From assembly GCF_024972735.1 (NCBI RefSeq), contig NZ_CP087723.1, positions 1,674,001-1,738,000 of the forward strand: 64,000 nucleotides of DNA, given 5' to 3'. The notes beneath the pieces were generated by a model. That model saw only the letters and a program-made list of their open reading frames with translations. It was not told where the DNA came from and did not search any database. Position 1 is the stretch's first letter; every line of letters starts with the position of its first letter. The stretch is from Halalkaliarchaeum sp. AArc-CO (GTDB lineage: Archaea > Halobacteriota > Halobacteria > Halobacteriales > Haloferacaceae). Position numbers and translations under genes: made by a program. Shown here piece after piece: positions 26,591 through 36,084 of this stretch.

Positions 26591-28113
26591 TGCTCGAAGC
26601 GCTACTCGCCGTGACGTTCCTCTCGGCGTTCGTCGTGCTGCTGTCGCCCGACGAGTACGCCGGAAAGCTGGCGTTCGCACTGAGCCTGATCCCGCTTGCG
26701 GGCAGTCTACTCCTGTGGCGAGGATTCGACGCCGCCGGTAACGCGCTTACCGACGGGACGCTCGCGTTCGAGACGCAGGCGACGTGGGTCGAGTTCGCGG
26801 GCTACGAGATTCAGTGGTTCGTCGGACTGGACGGCATCAGTCTGCCGCTGGTCGTGTTGACGGCGTTCCTCACGACGCTTTCGATCGTGAGCGCCTGGAC
26901 GCCGATCGACGAACGCCAGAGCCAGTTTTACGGCCTCATGCTGTTCATGGAGGCGAACCTGCTTGGTGTGTTCGTCGCGCTCGACTTCTTCCTGTGGTTC
27001 GTCTTCTGGGAGGCAGTACTTCTGCCGATGTACTTCCTGATCGGCGTGTGGGGCGGCCCGCGCCGGAAGTACGCCGCGATCAAGTTCTTCGTGTACACGA
27101 ACGTGGCGTCGCTAGTAATGTTCATCGGCTACATGGCGCTGGTCTTCTCGCTGCCGGTCGAGACGTTCGGTCTGCCGGAGACGACCGCCGCGATCGCGGC
27201 AGGACAGATCGACCCCATCCTCGGCCTGGCGCCGTCGACGCTGCTTACGGCAGCGTTCGTCGCAATGTTCTTCGGGTTCGCGGTGAAGGTGCCGGTCGTC
27301 CCGCTTCACACCTGGCTGCCGGACGCCCACGTCGAGGCGCCCACGCCGGTGTCGGTGATGCTGGCGGGCGTCCTGTTGAAGATGGGCACCTACGCGCTGC
27401 TCCGGTTCAACTTCACGATGCTTCCCGAGCAGGCGTCCGCGCTCGCGATCCCGATCGCGATCATCGCGGTGCTCAGCGTGATCTACGGTGCGATGCTCGC
27501 GCTTGCCCAGCAGGACCTCAAGCGGATCGTCGCCTACTCGTCGGTGTCGTCGATGGGCTACGTCATCCTCGGACTCGTCGCGTTTACCGAGTACGGCGTC
27601 GGCGGCGCGACGTTCCAGATGATCGCCCACGGCCTCATCTCGGGGCTGATGTTCATGGCGGTCGGCGTCGTGTACAACGCGACCCACACCCGGATGGTGA
27701 CCGACATGTCCGGGATGGCAGACAGGATGCCGATCGCGGTGTGGATCCTCGTTGCCGGCGCGTTCGCGTACATGGGCCTGCCGCTGATGGCCGGATTCGC
27801 CGGCGAGTTCTTCATCTTCGTGGGCTCGTTCGGCTCGCCGGCCGCCGCCGGACTGATGCCGCTGTTTACGGCGCTTGCGATGTTCGGCATCGTCATCGTC
27901 GCCGGCTACCTGCTGTTTGCGATGCAGAAGACGCTGTTCGGGCCGTACCGGCTGGAAGCCGACTACGACGTCGGGCGCGCTCCGGTTCACGACGTGCTGC
28001 CGCTTGCGGCGCTGCTCGCGGCGATCATCGTGCTCGGGGTCGTCCCCGACTTGTTCTTCGAGATGATTAGGGACGCAGTTATGCCGCTCGTCGAGAACGG
28101 AGGTGGACTGTAA
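26590..28113 (+). CDS. nuoM: Complex I subunit M (antiporter-like proton channel)
   Basis: The 507-residue membrane subunit has WFVFWEAVLLPMYFLIGVWGG with the functional Glu of TM5, KVPVVPLHTWLPDAHVEAP, and QQDLKRIVAYSSVSSMGYVILG. ATG 26590, overlapping the nuoL stop, is preferred over an in-frame GTG 12 bases upstream. It overlaps nuoN by 1 base. Confidence 0.95.
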   Translation: MLEALLAVTFLSAFVVLLSPDEYAGKLAFALSLIPLAGSLLLWRGFDAAGNALTDGTLAFETQATWVEFAGYEIQWFVGLDGISLPLVVLTAFLTTLSIVSAWTPIDERQSQFYGLMLFMEANLLGVFVALDFFLWFVFWEAVLLPMYFLIGVWGGPRRKYAAIKFFVYTNVASLVMFIGYMALVFSLPVETFGLPETTAAIAAGQIDPILGLAPSTLLTAAFVAMFFGFAVKVPVVPLHTWLPDAHVEAPTPVSVMLAGVLLKMGTYALLRFNFTMLPEQASALAIPIAIIAVLSVIYGAMLALAQQDLKRIVAYSSVSSMGYVILGLVAFTEYGVGGATFQMIAHGLISGLMFMAVGVVYNATHTRMVTDMSGMADRMPIAVWILVAGAFAYMGLPLMAGFAGEFFIFVGSFGSPAAAGLMPLFTALAMFGIVIVAGYLLFAMQKTLFGPYRLEADYDVGRAPVHDVLPLAALLAAIIVLGVVPDLFFEMIRDAVMPLVENGGGL

Positions 28114-29630
28114 TGGTGGCACCCGAATCGGTGATGGCGGCCTCGGAGTGGTTCGCGCTCGCGCCGCCGGTCGTGTTGATCCTTACGGCACTCCTGCTGT
28201 TGACGGTCGACGCGATCCGCCCCGACGACCCGTCTAACGGACTGTTCGCGGGTATATCGGCGACCGGCGCGCTCGTTGCGCTGGCGTTTTCGGTGTGGTA
28301 TCTCGTCGCCGGGGACGCCGTAAACGGGGGCGCGGTGACGTTCTTCAGTGACGCGATCGTCGTCGACGGAATGGCGCTGTTCTTCACCGCCATCTTCGCC
28401 TCCGTCGCGGCGATGGTCGTCGTCGCGAGTTTCAACTACCTCGAAGACCTCGACAACACCGCCGAGTTCTACTCGCTCGTGCTGTTTGCGACGTCCGGGA
28501 TGGCGCTGATGGCCGTCTCGAACTCGCTGGCGACGGTGTTCGTCTCACTCGAACTGGCGTCGCTGCCGTCGTACGCCCTCGTCGCGTTCCTCAAGAGTGA
28601 CAAGGGCAGCATCGAGGCGGGGACGAAATACTTCCTCATCGGCGCGGTCTCGTCTGCGATATTCGCGTTCGGGATCTCGCTCGTGTACGCCGCGACTGGC
28701 TCGCTGCTGTTGCCGGAGGTCGCCGCCGGCCTCGCCGACGTCGACGGGCTGGCCGGCGTCGCCGGCATCGGTATCCTGATGGTGCTCGGCGGGTTCGCGT
28801 TCAAGACCGCCTCCGTCCCGTTCCACTTCTGGGCGCCGGAGGCGTACGAGGGCGCGCCCGCACCGGTGAGCGCCTTCCTCTCGTCGGCCTCGAAGGCCGC
28901 CGGCTTCGTGGTGGCGTTCCGGGTGTTCGTCGAAGCGTTCCCGCTTGCGACCGCGGCCGCGATCAACGTCGACTGGGCGCTCGCCTTTGCGATTCTGGCG
29001 GTCCTGACGATGACCGTCGGTAACTTCGCGGCGGCAGTCCAGGAGAACGTGAAACGGATGCTCGCCTACTCGTCGGTCGGGCACGCGGGCTACGCGCTGA
29101 TCGGGCTCGCGGCGCTTTCCGCCGGCGGTCCCCACAACGCGGACGTGATGGGTGCGGCGATGACCCACCTGCTCGTCTACGGGTTCATGAACACCGGGGC
29201 GTTCCTGTTCGTCGCCATGGTCGAGTACTGGGGCGTCGGGCGGACGTACGACGACTACGCCGGTCTCGCCCGGAAGGCCCCGATGGCCAGCGTCGCGATG
29301 ACGGTGTTCATGTTCTCGCTCGCGGGGCTGCCGCCCTTCGGCGGCTTCTTCTCGAAGTACTTCCTGTTCGCGGGCGCGATCCAGAACGGCTTCGTCTACC
29401 TCGCGGCGGTCGGCGCGGTGAACAGCGCGCTGTCGCTGTACTTCTACAGCCGCGTGGTGAAAGCGCTGTGGATCGACGACCCCACCGGGAGCCTCGATGC
29501 GGTCGGCTCCCGACCGACCGGGATCTACGCGGCGATCATGTTCGCTGCCGTGGCGACCGTACTGCTGCTGCCGGGAATCGGCCCGGTCATCGAGACGGCG
29601 CAGGCGGTGGCGGCGGTCCTGTTCGCCTGA
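28113..29630 (+). CDS. nuoN: Complex I subunit N (antiporter-like proton channel)
   Basis: The 505-residue membrane subunit is the last of the operon. FVSLELASLPSYALVAF carries the TM5 Glu, and FAFKTASVPFHFWAPEAYEGAP corresponds to the Lys/HxW-P-D segment in its N-subunit form. VQENVKRMLAYSSVGHAGY is the third conserved block. It starts within the nuoM stop. A T-run follows about 20 bases after the stop. Confidence 0.95.
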   Translation: MVAPESVMAASEWFALAPPVVLILTALLLLTVDAIRPDDPSNGLFAGISATGALVALAFSVWYLVAGDAVNGGAVTFFSDAIVVDGMALFFTAIFASVAAMVVVASFNYLEDLDNTAEFYSLVLFATSGMALMAVSNSLATVFVSLELASLPSYALVAFLKSDKGSIEAGTKYFLIGAVSSAIFAFGISLVYAATGSLLLPEVAAGLADVDGLAGVAGIGILMVLGGFAFKTASVPFHFWAPEAYEGAPAPVSAFLSSASKAAGFVVAFRVFVEAFPLATAAAINVDWALAFAILAVLTMTVGNFAAAVQENVKRMLAYSSVGHAGYALIGLAALSAGGPHNADVMGAAMTHLLVYGFMNTGAFLFVAMVEYWGVGRTYDDYAGLARKAPMASVAMTVFMFSLAGLPPFGGFFSKYFLFAGAIQNGFVYLAAVGAVNSALSLYFYSRVVKALWIDDPTGSLDAVGSRPTGIYAAIMFAAVATVLLLPGIGPVIETAQAVAAVLFA

Positions 29631-29649
29631 TCGGCGACGACGGCTTCGA

Positions 29650-29654
29650 TTTTT
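29650..29654 (+). terminator. Possible T-rich transcription terminator after nuoN
   Basis: GATTTTTCGTTTC starts 18 bases after the nuoN stop, in the 51-base convergent gap before the next gene. Archaeal RNA polymerase commonly terminates at such T-runs. There is no strong hairpin. Confidence 0.35.
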
Positions 29655-29681
29655 CGTTTCCGTGATCGTCGGCCCGACGGT

Positions 29682-29942
29682 TCAAAACTCGAACGCGAGC
29701 CGTGCGGCCTTCGTCCAGCCGAGGATCATGAGAATCAATCCGCCGATGAGTGCAAACAGCGCGATCATGAGCGGTTCCCCGGTGACGGACTCCCCACTGA
29801 AAAAGGCCCCTTCGAGGAGCATGTATCCGCCGTACCCGAGCACCGCAGCGCCGACAGTGCCGACGAGGAACCACGGATACGCGAACACGTGAACCAGAAC
29901 GTGGTTGGTGGTCACTGAATCACCACCTGACCTCGAACCCAT
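29682..29942 (-). CDS. Small two-helix membrane protein, unknown function
   Basis: This acidic-poor protein of 86 residues from ATG 29942, or 77 from an in-frame GTG at 29915, has two hydrophobic segments (PWFLVGTVGAAVLGYGGYML and LMIALFALIGGLILMILGW) joined by a short polar loop. The GTG start is attractive because it lies just past the acyP stop, while the ATG start would overlap acyP by 23 bases. I recognise no family with a known role. It follows acyP on the same strand and is probably co-transcribed. Confidence 0.6.
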   Translation of the reverse strand: MGSRSGGDSVTTNHVLVHVFAYPWFLVGTVGAAVLGYGGYMLLEGAFFSGESVTGEPLMIALFALIGGLILMILGWTKAARLAFEF

Positions 29943-30198
29943 CTAGTCCCGTGGGCTGTTCGTACTCGACGTCGACGTTCGAAACGTCGGCGGCGGGGCT
30001 GCCCTCGTGACACCAGTCGACCAGTTGCTCGACCGCCGGTTCGGACCCCTCGAAGACGGCCTCGACCCGGCCGTCCTCGAGGTTCCGAACCCAGCCGTCG
30101 ACGCCGAGTTCTCTCGCCGTATCACGCGTGTTCGCCCGGTAGAACACTCCCTGTACGTTCCCCGAAACGTACACGTGCGCTCGCGTTTGCTCGCTCAT
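29920..30198 (-). CDS. acyP: Acylphosphatase
   Basis: This 92-residue enzyme hydrolyses acyl phosphates. It has both signature blocks, VYVSGNVQGVFYRANTRDTA with the phosphate-binding Arg near residue 21, and GWVRNLEDGRVEAVFEG with the catalytic Asn near residue 39. The length equals the family norm. It is divergent from glmM across a 77-base spacer containing one shared AT-rich box. Confidence 0.95.
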   Translation of the reverse strand: MSEQTRAHVYVSGNVQGVFYRANTRDTARELGVDGWVRNLEDGRVEAVFEGSEPAVEQLVDWCHEGSPAADVSNVDVEYEQPTGLDGFEVRW

Positions 30199-30220
30199 AC
30201 GCTACTCTCACCCCTTGATT

Positions 30221-30230
30221 CACTTATAGG
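30221..30230 (+). promoter_or_regulatory. TATA-like element between acyP and glmM
   Basis: CACTTATAGG at 30221-30230 lies about 46 bases before the glmM ATG (30276) and about 25 bases upstream of the acyP ATG (30198) on the other strand. It is the only AT-rich box in the divergent spacer, so it could serve either or both genes. Confidence 0.45.
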
Positions 30231-30275
30231 TATTCGAACCGACGGACTCAGGTTACCCGCGTTCGATGCACGTGT

Positions 30276-31730
30276 ATGGATCTGTTCGGGACCGCGGGTA
30301 TCCGGGGGGACGCACGCACTCGAGTGACTCCACGGCTCGCACTGGCGGTCGGGCAGGCGGTCGGAACCGGAATCGGAGAGCAGGACGCCGGGACCGGCCT
30401 CGGGCGGAGATCGGAAACGGGCGGCCCGCCCGAGGTGGTGATCGCCCGTGACGGCAGGGACACCGGTCCGGCGCTTTCGGCGGCGATGGAGGCCGGGGTG
30501 GCCTCGGCCGGGGCCCGTCCCCTGCGGGCGGGACAGCTCCCCACACCGGCGCTCGCGTACGCCTCGCGCGGGCGCCGCGGTGTGATGCTCACCGCATCGC
30601 ACAACCCACCACACGACAACGGCATCAAGCTGTTTGCGGACGGCAGCGAGTTCCACCGCGAACTGGAGGGAGAACTCGAGGAGGCGATCGCGGCGGGAAC
30701 TGAACCGGCCGCGTGGGACGACTGGACAAAAGCGGAAACGACGAGCGTTCTTCCGGCGTATCGGCGAGCAGTCGTCGAATACGCGGCGTCGTTCAGCGGA
30801 GTCGGATCCGACGAGGAACCGCCGCTTGCGGGGATGCGAGTCGCCGTGGACTGTGGCAACGGGATGGCGTCGCTCGCCACGCCGCAGGTGTTGCGCGAGC
30901 TCGGTGCGACCGTCCTCACCCTCAACGGCAACGTCGACGGTCACTTCCCGGGGCGGGAGAGCAAACCCACCCCGGAATCGTTGTCCGATCTGCGCCGGTT
31001 CCTCGCCGACGCCGACGACGTCGCGTTCGGGATCGGCCACGACGGGGACGCCGACCGGATCGTCGTCGTCGATCCCGAGGGGGAGGTGATTCACGAAGAC
31101 ACGATCCTCGCGATTCTGGCCGAAGAGTACGTCCGGCGGTCGACAGCCGACGAACCGGGAGCCCGATCGAGCGATCCGGTCGTGGTAACGACGCCGAACG
31201 CCTCGAGCCGGATCGACGAGCGCGTTCGGGCGGCGGGTGGGCGCGTCGAGCGCGTCAGGCTGGGTGCTCTCCACGAGGGGATCGCGACTGTCGAGGCCGA
31301 CGGTGGGGACGTCGTCTTCGCCGCGGAGCCGTGGAAACATATCCACACCGCGTTCGGCGGCTGGATCGACGGCGTCGCAAGCGCCGCCGTAACGTCGTGT
31401 CTGGTCGCCCGCGAGGGGTTGGATGGGCTCTGTGCCCCGGTGTCCGCGCGACCGTATCGGAAGGTGAGCGTCGACTGCCCGGACGACCGGAAAGCAGGTG
31501 CGATGGAGCAGCTTTCCGAGACGCTACCGGCGGCGTTCCCCGCGTCGAACGTCTCCACCGAGCACGGGATCCGACTGTCGTTTCCCGACGATTCGTGGCT
31601 GCTCGTTCGTCCCAGCGGGACCGAGCCGTACGTCCGGTTGTACGCGGAAAGCGACGACGTCGAAGAGCTGGTCGCCAGCGCGCGGGACGCCATCGAAGGT
31701 GCCGTCGAAGCTGCTGCCCGCGCAGAATGA
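30276..31730 (+). CDS. glmM: Phosphoglucosamine mutase / phosphohexomutase
   Basis: This alpha-D-phosphohexomutase family enzyme probably interconverts glucosamine-6-P and glucosamine-1-P, or mannose phosphates. It starts MDLFGTAGIRG. Ser108 in TASHNPPHDNGIKL is the phosphoserine, GIGHDGDADRIVV (about 253-265) is the metal-binding loop, and LVRPSGTEPYVRLYAE (about 445-460) is the phosphate-binding loop. At 484 residues it is somewhat longer than the usual 445-455. The start MDLFGTAGIRG is typical of archaeal GlmM-type enzymes. Substrate preference among the family cannot be fixed from sequence alone. Confidence 0.88.
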   Translation: MDLFGTAGIRGDARTRVTPRLALAVGQAVGTGIGEQDAGTGLGRRSETGGPPEVVIARDGRDTGPALSAAMEAGVASAGARPLRAGQLPTPALAYASRGRRGVMLTASHNPPHDNGIKLFADGSEFHRELEGELEEAIAAGTEPAAWDDWTKAETTSVLPAYRRAVVEYAASFSGVGSDEEPPLAGMRVAVDCGNGMASLATPQVLRELGATVLTLNGNVDGHFPGRESKPTPESLSDLRRFLADADDVAFGIGHDGDADRIVVVDPEGEVIHEDTILAILAEEYVRRSTADEPGARSSDPVVVTTPNASSRIDERVRAAGGRVERVRLGALHEGIATVEADGGDVVFAAEPWKHIHTAFGGWIDGVASAAVTSCLVAREGLDGLCAPVSARPYRKVSVDCPDDRKAGAMEQLSETLPAAFPASNVSTEHGIRLSFPDDSWLLVRPSGTEPYVRLYAESDDVEELVASARDAIEGAVEAAARAE

Positions 31731-31816
31731 AGGCCGCCGTAGCAGGTTCCTGACCGTGACTCCCCGACGCAATTCGGGATAAAGAGTTTTGCTCCCCCGG
31801 CAGTCACAACAGTGCA

Positions 31817-33187
31817 ATGACCGCCCAGGAGTACGACATGGTCGTGGTCGGCGCGGGCACCGCCGGCTGTTACGCCGCCGCCACAGCCGCACGCGAAGGG
31901 CTCGACGTCTGTATTGTCGAACGGAAAAACGAATCGGAGGCAGGACATATCGCCTGCGGAGACGCCCTCAAGGGAGCGGACGCGTTCCCGGACGCGATCC
32001 CGAAGTCCCAGATCGAGCCGGCGATCACCAACCCTGCGGTCGATCACGGTCGGTTCGAGATCCCACAGGAGGACACTGTACTCGAGATCCCCGTCCCGGG
32101 GGAACTCGCAGTGATCGATCGGTGGGAGTACGGGAAACGGATCATCGACGGGGCGACCGACGCAGGCGTCCAGATCGATTACGAGACGGTCGTCGCCGAC
32201 GTGAAACAGACCGACGACGGGCGCGTCACCGGCATTCGCGGGAAAAAACACGGCAACGTCGTCGAGTACGACGCGGACGTGGTGATCGACGGCGCAGGAT
32301 CGCTGTCGATCCTGCAGGACGCGGCCGATCTCTCCGAGGGGACCTTCGACACGAACGTCTCGTTTTCTCAGTTCAGCTCCGCCTATCGGGAGATCGTAGA
32401 GGTTCCCGAACCCGTCGAGTGGGACGACGCGCTGGTGTTCAAACCGACAGAACGGTCGGCGGGGTATCTGTGGTACTTCCCCCGGACGGAGACGGAGATC
32501 AACGCCGGGTTGGGATTCCAGATGAACGAAGAGCCGATGAAGCTGGTGCAGGACCTGAAACGGGACCTCCAGAACCGACCGGAGTTTTCCGGTGCGACGG
32601 TGACGGACAAACTCGGCGCGGCGCTTCCCACCCGGCGACCGTACGACTCCGCAGTCGCCCCCGGATTCATGGCGGTCGGCGACGCCGCCGCACACGTCAA
32701 CCCGACGACCGGCGGCGGGATCGCCGGCGCCGCCTACGCAGGCAAGTACGCCGCAGAGGAGGCAGTCGAAGCGATCACAGACGGTGACGTCTCGGAGGGG
32801 GCACTGTGGAAGTACAACGAACGAGTGATGGACCACTTCGGCGGACGATACGCCGGGCTCGACGTGTACAACATCCTCTCGACAGCGGTCGACGTCGACG
32901 ACCTGATGGGGCTTCTCGCGACGCTGCCCGGGGAGAAACTCGCCGAAGCGCTGTACTCGGGGACGACGTCGGTCGGGCTCGGACTCAAACTGAAGACGGC
33001 GATACAGAGCTTCGGGTACTGGGGGCAGATCTGGAACTTCTACGAAACGAAGTCGCTCGCCGACGAACTCATCGACGAGTACGAACGGTACCCCTCCTCG
33101 CCGGACGGGTTCCGGGAGTGGCAGCGCCGGCGCGACGGGATCATGGATCGGATCTACGAGACCACCGGCGCGGAGCCGAAGTACTGA
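31817..33187 (+). CDS. Geranylgeranyl reductase family flavoprotein (archaeal lipid saturation)
   Basis: The 456-residue FAD enzyme probably reduces the geranylgeranyl chains of archaeal ether lipids or menaquinone. The N-terminal dinucleotide fold MVVVGAGTAGCYAAATAA is followed by HIACGDALKGADAFPDAI, the conserved Cys region of this family. FMAVGDAAAHVNPTTGGGIAGA (about 285-306) is the second FAD block. The haloarchaeal cell membrane makes the digeranylgeranylglycerophospholipid reductase role likely, but several paralogues usually exist and reduce different substrates. A TATA-like GATAAAGAG lies about 30 bases upstream. Confidence 0.83.
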   Translation: MTAQEYDMVVVGAGTAGCYAAATAAREGLDVCIVERKNESEAGHIACGDALKGADAFPDAIPKSQIEPAITNPAVDHGRFEIPQEDTVLEIPVPGELAVIDRWEYGKRIIDGATDAGVQIDYETVVADVKQTDDGRVTGIRGKKHGNVVEYDADVVIDGAGSLSILQDAADLSEGTFDTNVSFSQFSSAYREIVEVPEPVEWDDALVFKPTERSAGYLWYFPRTETEINAGLGFQMNEEPMKLVQDLKRDLQNRPEFSGATVTDKLGAALPTRRPYDSAVAPGFMAVGDAAAHVNPTTGGGIAGAAYAGKYAAEEAVEAITDGDVSEGALWKYNERVMDHFGGRYAGLDVYNILSTAVDVDDLMGLLATLPGEKLAEALYSGTTSVGLGLKLKTAIQSFGYWGQIWNFYETKSLADELIDEYERYPSSPDGFREWQRRRDGIMDRIYETTGAEPKY

Positions 33188-33388
33188 CGACGACGTTTTT
33201 ACTCTGGGTTCGCGCGCTCGCCCGGCGCATGCGTCCCGCTGGAACGATTTCTCGACGGTCCGGACAGTACAAAACTGGAAGCCGACACCGTCGGGACCGA
33301 TCGACAGCGCGGGCCTGTTCGACGTTCGACGAATAAATCATTCGACACCGATACATAGATTTTTACTTGCCCGCAGGGACGTCCCACC

Positions 33389-35632
33389 ATGGGACTGGAA
33401 GACGACGCCCGCGAGTACCACCGGCGAGATCCGCCGGGGAAAATCGAGATATCGACAACGAAACCGACGAACACCCAGCGAGATCTGAGTCTCGCGTACT
33501 CGCCCGGTGTCGCTGCGCCCTGCATGGACATCGACGACGACCCCGAGAAGGCGTACGCCTACACCGCGAAGGGGAACCTTGTCGGCGTCGTTTCGAACGG
33601 CTCGGCGGTGCTCGGGCTCGGGAACATCGGTGCACAGGCGTCGAAACCCGTCATGGAGGGGAAGGGTGTGCTGTTCAAGCGCTTCGCCGACATTGACGTG
33701 TTCGACGTCGAACTCGATCACGCCGATCCCGACGACTTCGTCCGATCTGTGGCCGCGATGGAGCCGACGTTCGGGGGGATCAACCTCGAGGACATCAAGG
33801 CCCCGGAGTGTTTCGAGATCGAAACCCGGCTCCACGAGGAGATGGATATCCCGGTGTTTCACGACGACCAGCACGGCACCGCGATCATCTCCGGCGCCGC
33901 GCTGTTGAACGCGGTCGACATCACCGACAAGCGGATCGAGGACATAGAGATCGTCTTTTCGGGCGCGGGCGCTTCCGCGATCGCGACCGCCCGCTTTTAC
34001 GTCTCGCTCGGAGCGAAAAAGGAGAACATCACGATGTGTGACTCCTCGGGCATCATCACGGAGTCGCGGGCGGTAGAACTCAACAAGTACAAACAGGAGT
34101 TCGCCCGCGACGTACCGGAGGGCGACCTCGCGGACGCGATGCGCGGCGCGGACGTGTTCGTGGGATTGTCGATCGGCGGGATCGTCTCCCCGGAGATGAT
34201 CAAGTCGATGGCCGCAGACCCGATCGTGTTCGCGATGGCCAACCCGGACCCGGAGATCGACTACGAGGCGGCGAAAGCCGCCCGCGAGGACACCGTCATC
34301 ATGGCGACCGGCCGATCGGACTATCCGAATCAGGTGAACAACGTGCTGGGATTCCCCTTCATCTTCAGGGGAGCATTGGACGTTCGCGCGACCGAGATCA
34401 ACGAAGAGATGAAGCGGGCGGCCGCACGGGCGCTCGCGGAGTTGGCGCGAAAGGACGTGCCCGACGCCGTCGTCAAAGCCTACGGCGATCAGCCGCTCCA
34501 GTACGGTCCCGAATACGTCATCCCGAAACCGCTGGACCCGCGGGTGCTGTTCGAGGTCGCGCCGGCGGTCGCACGGGCGGCGATGGAGTCTGGGGCCGCC
34601 CGAAAGGAGATCGACATCGAGGCGTACGTCGAACGGCTCGAAGCTCGCCTCGGAAAGTCCCGGGAGATGATGCGGGTCGTGTTGAACAAGGCGAAAAGCG
34701 ATCCCAAGCGGGTCGCGCTGGCGTCAGGGACCGACGAGAAGATGATCCGTGCCGCCTACCAGCTCGAAGAACAGGGGATCGCAGAGCCCCTGTTGCTCGG
34801 CAACGAAGAGAAGATTCAAAAGACGGCACGGCGACTGGGGCTCGCCTTCTCGCCGACCGTCGTCAATCCGCGAAAGGAGAACCACGAGGAGTACGCACAG
34901 CGGCTCTACGAACTCAGAAAGCGGAAGGGGATCACGCGAAGCGAGGCCGAGGAGCTGATCAAGCGCGACTCCAACTACTTCGGAAGCGTAATGGTCGAAC
35001 AGGGAGACGCCGACGCCCTGCTCACCGGCCTCACTCACCACTACCCGTCCGCGCTTCGGCCGCCCCTGCAGGTGATCGGAACCGCAGAGGACACCGATTA
35101 CGCCGCGGGCGTGTACATGCTGACGTTCAAGAACCGCGTCGTGTTCTGTGCGGACACGACCGTAAACCAGTCCCCCGACGAGGAGGTGCTCGCGGAGGTC
35201 ACGCGCCACACTGCCGAACTCGCACGCCGGTTCAACGTCGAACCGCGTGCGGCAATGCTGTCGTACTCCAACTTCGGCAGCGTCGACAACGAGGGGACCC
35301 GGAAACCACGGCGTGCAGTCGACATGCTCCATCAGGATCCCGAGGTCGACTTCCCGGTCGACGGGGAGATGCAGGCGGATACCGCCGTCGTCGAGGAGAT
35401 CCTGAACGGCACCTACGAGTTCGCCGAACTCGAGGAGCCGGCGAACGTGCTGATCTTCCCGAACCTCGAGGCGGGCAACATCGGCTACAAGCTGCTCCAG
35501 CGGCTCGGCGGCGCGGAGGCGATCGGCCCGATGCTCGTCGGCATGGAAAAACCGGTCCACGTTCTCCAGCGGGGCGACGAAGTGAAAGACATCGTCAACC
35601 TCGCCGGAGTCGCGGTGGTCGACGCCCAGTAA
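33389..35632 (+). CDS. maeB: NADP-dependent malic enzyme with phosphotransacetylase-like C-terminal domain
   Basis: MaeB oxidatively decarboxylates malate to pyruvate. The malic enzyme half (about residues 1-430) shows [15 protein letters not shown] with the catalytic Tyr equivalent, [20 protein letters not shown] with the catalytic Lys, and [20 protein letters not shown] with metal-binding Asp. [17 protein letters not shown] is the NADP-binding loop. Residues about 445-747 are a phosphotransacetylase-like domain ([20 protein letters not shown], ending [20 protein letters not shown]), which in MaeB proteins acts as an acetyl-CoA-sensing regulatory module. Length 747 matches MaeB (about 750). 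The 200-base upstream gap has CGAAT-AAATC-ATTCG at 33330-33344 and an AT-rich ATACATAGATTTTTA at about 33351-33365. Confidence 0.93.
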   Translation: MGLEDDAREYHRRDPPGKIEISTTKPTNTQRDLSLAYSPGVAAPCMDIDDDPEKAYAYTAKGNLVGVVSNGSAVLGLGNIGAQASKPVMEGKGVLFKRFADIDVFDVELDHADPDDFVRSVAAMEPTFGGINLEDIKAPECFEIETRLHEEMDIPVFHDDQHGTAIISGAALLNAVDITDKRIEDIEIVFSGAGASAIATARFYVSLGAKKENITMCDSSGIITESRAVELNKYKQEFARDVPEGDLADAMRGADVFVGLSIGGIVSPEMIKSMAADPIVFAMANPDPEIDYEAAKAAREDTVIMATGRSDYPNQVNNVLGFPFIFRGALDVRATEINEEMKRAAARALAELARKDVPDAVVKAYGDQPLQYGPEYVIPKPLDPRVLFEVAPAVARAAMESGAARKEIDIEAYVERLEARLGKSREMMRVVLNKAKSDPKRVALASGTDEKMIRAAYQLEEQGIAEPLLLGNEEKIQKTARRLGLAFSPTVVNPRKENHEEYAQRLYELRKRKGITRSEAEELIKRDSNYFGSVMVEQGDADALLTGLTHHYPSALRPPLQVIGTAEDTDYAAGVYMLTFKNRVVFCADTTVNQSPDEEVLAEVTRHTAELARRFNVEPRAAMLSYSNFGSVDNEGTRKPRRAVDMLHQDPEVDFPVDGEMQADTAVVEEILNGTYEFAELEEPANVLIFPNLEAGNIGYKLLQRLGGAEAIGPMLVGMEKPVHVLQRGDEVKDIVNLAGVAVVDAQ

Positions 35633-35705
35633 CCGATCGGAGGTGAAAGCGCCGCCGGGGGAGCACCGCTGGGGGAGCGCCGCCGGAAACGTCCGGGTCG
35701 CTCGA

Positions 35706-35990
35706 CTATACCGCGGCGTCGAACGCCGCAGTGAAGTCGTCGGTCTGGTCGCTCACTGCCTTTGCGGCCGACTCCAGCGCGTCGAGGGGATCGACGTCGC
35801 CGTCGGTCGTGATCGAAAGTACCGGATCCGTCTGGCCGCCCGACTGTTCGGGGTTCATGTCGTAGGTCGCGGCCTCGACTCCGTCCTCGTCGAGCAGCGC
35901 GCCCTTCAGCACGTTCATGAACGTGTGGTCCTCCCCAGCGATCTCGATGCGGAGTTCGACGTCCGTCTTCTGTATGACCCGCAGTTCCAT
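35706..35990 (-). CDS. rpoL: DNA-directed RNA polymerase subunit L (Rpo11)
   Basis: The 94-residue polymerase assembly subunit pairs with RpoD (Rpo3), like eukaryotic RPB11. It starts [20 protein letters not shown] and contains the conserved [19 protein letters not shown] block that forms the dimer helix. [18 protein letters not shown] follows, then a C-terminal amphipathic helix. It lies convergent with maeB (73-base gap) and divergent from the FAD oxidoreductase. Confidence 0.94.
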   Translation of the reverse strand: MELRVIQKTDVELRIEIAGEDHTFMNVLKGALLDEDGVEAATYDMNPEQSGGQTDPVLSITTDGDVDPLDALESAAKAVSDQTDDFTAAFDAAV

Positions 35991-36084
35991 AGCTCCTTTT
36001 TGCCTGTTCGAGGTTTCAACGTTTCGTATCGGCTACCGCCCCGGCCGAGAAAGCTATTTGCCTGCCCCCCGACTGCCGACGTAC

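Noticed and set aside
24506-26680. A 724-codon minus-strand open frame across nuoL
   Set aside because: It is Arg/His/Glu-rich without domain features and fully overlaps nuoL and neighbours, which are certain. Long antisense frames are common in GC-rich genomes.
35633-35705. Direct GGGGGAGC repeats between maeB and rpoL
   Set aside because: Only two short imperfect copies, within what is expected for GC-rich sequence.
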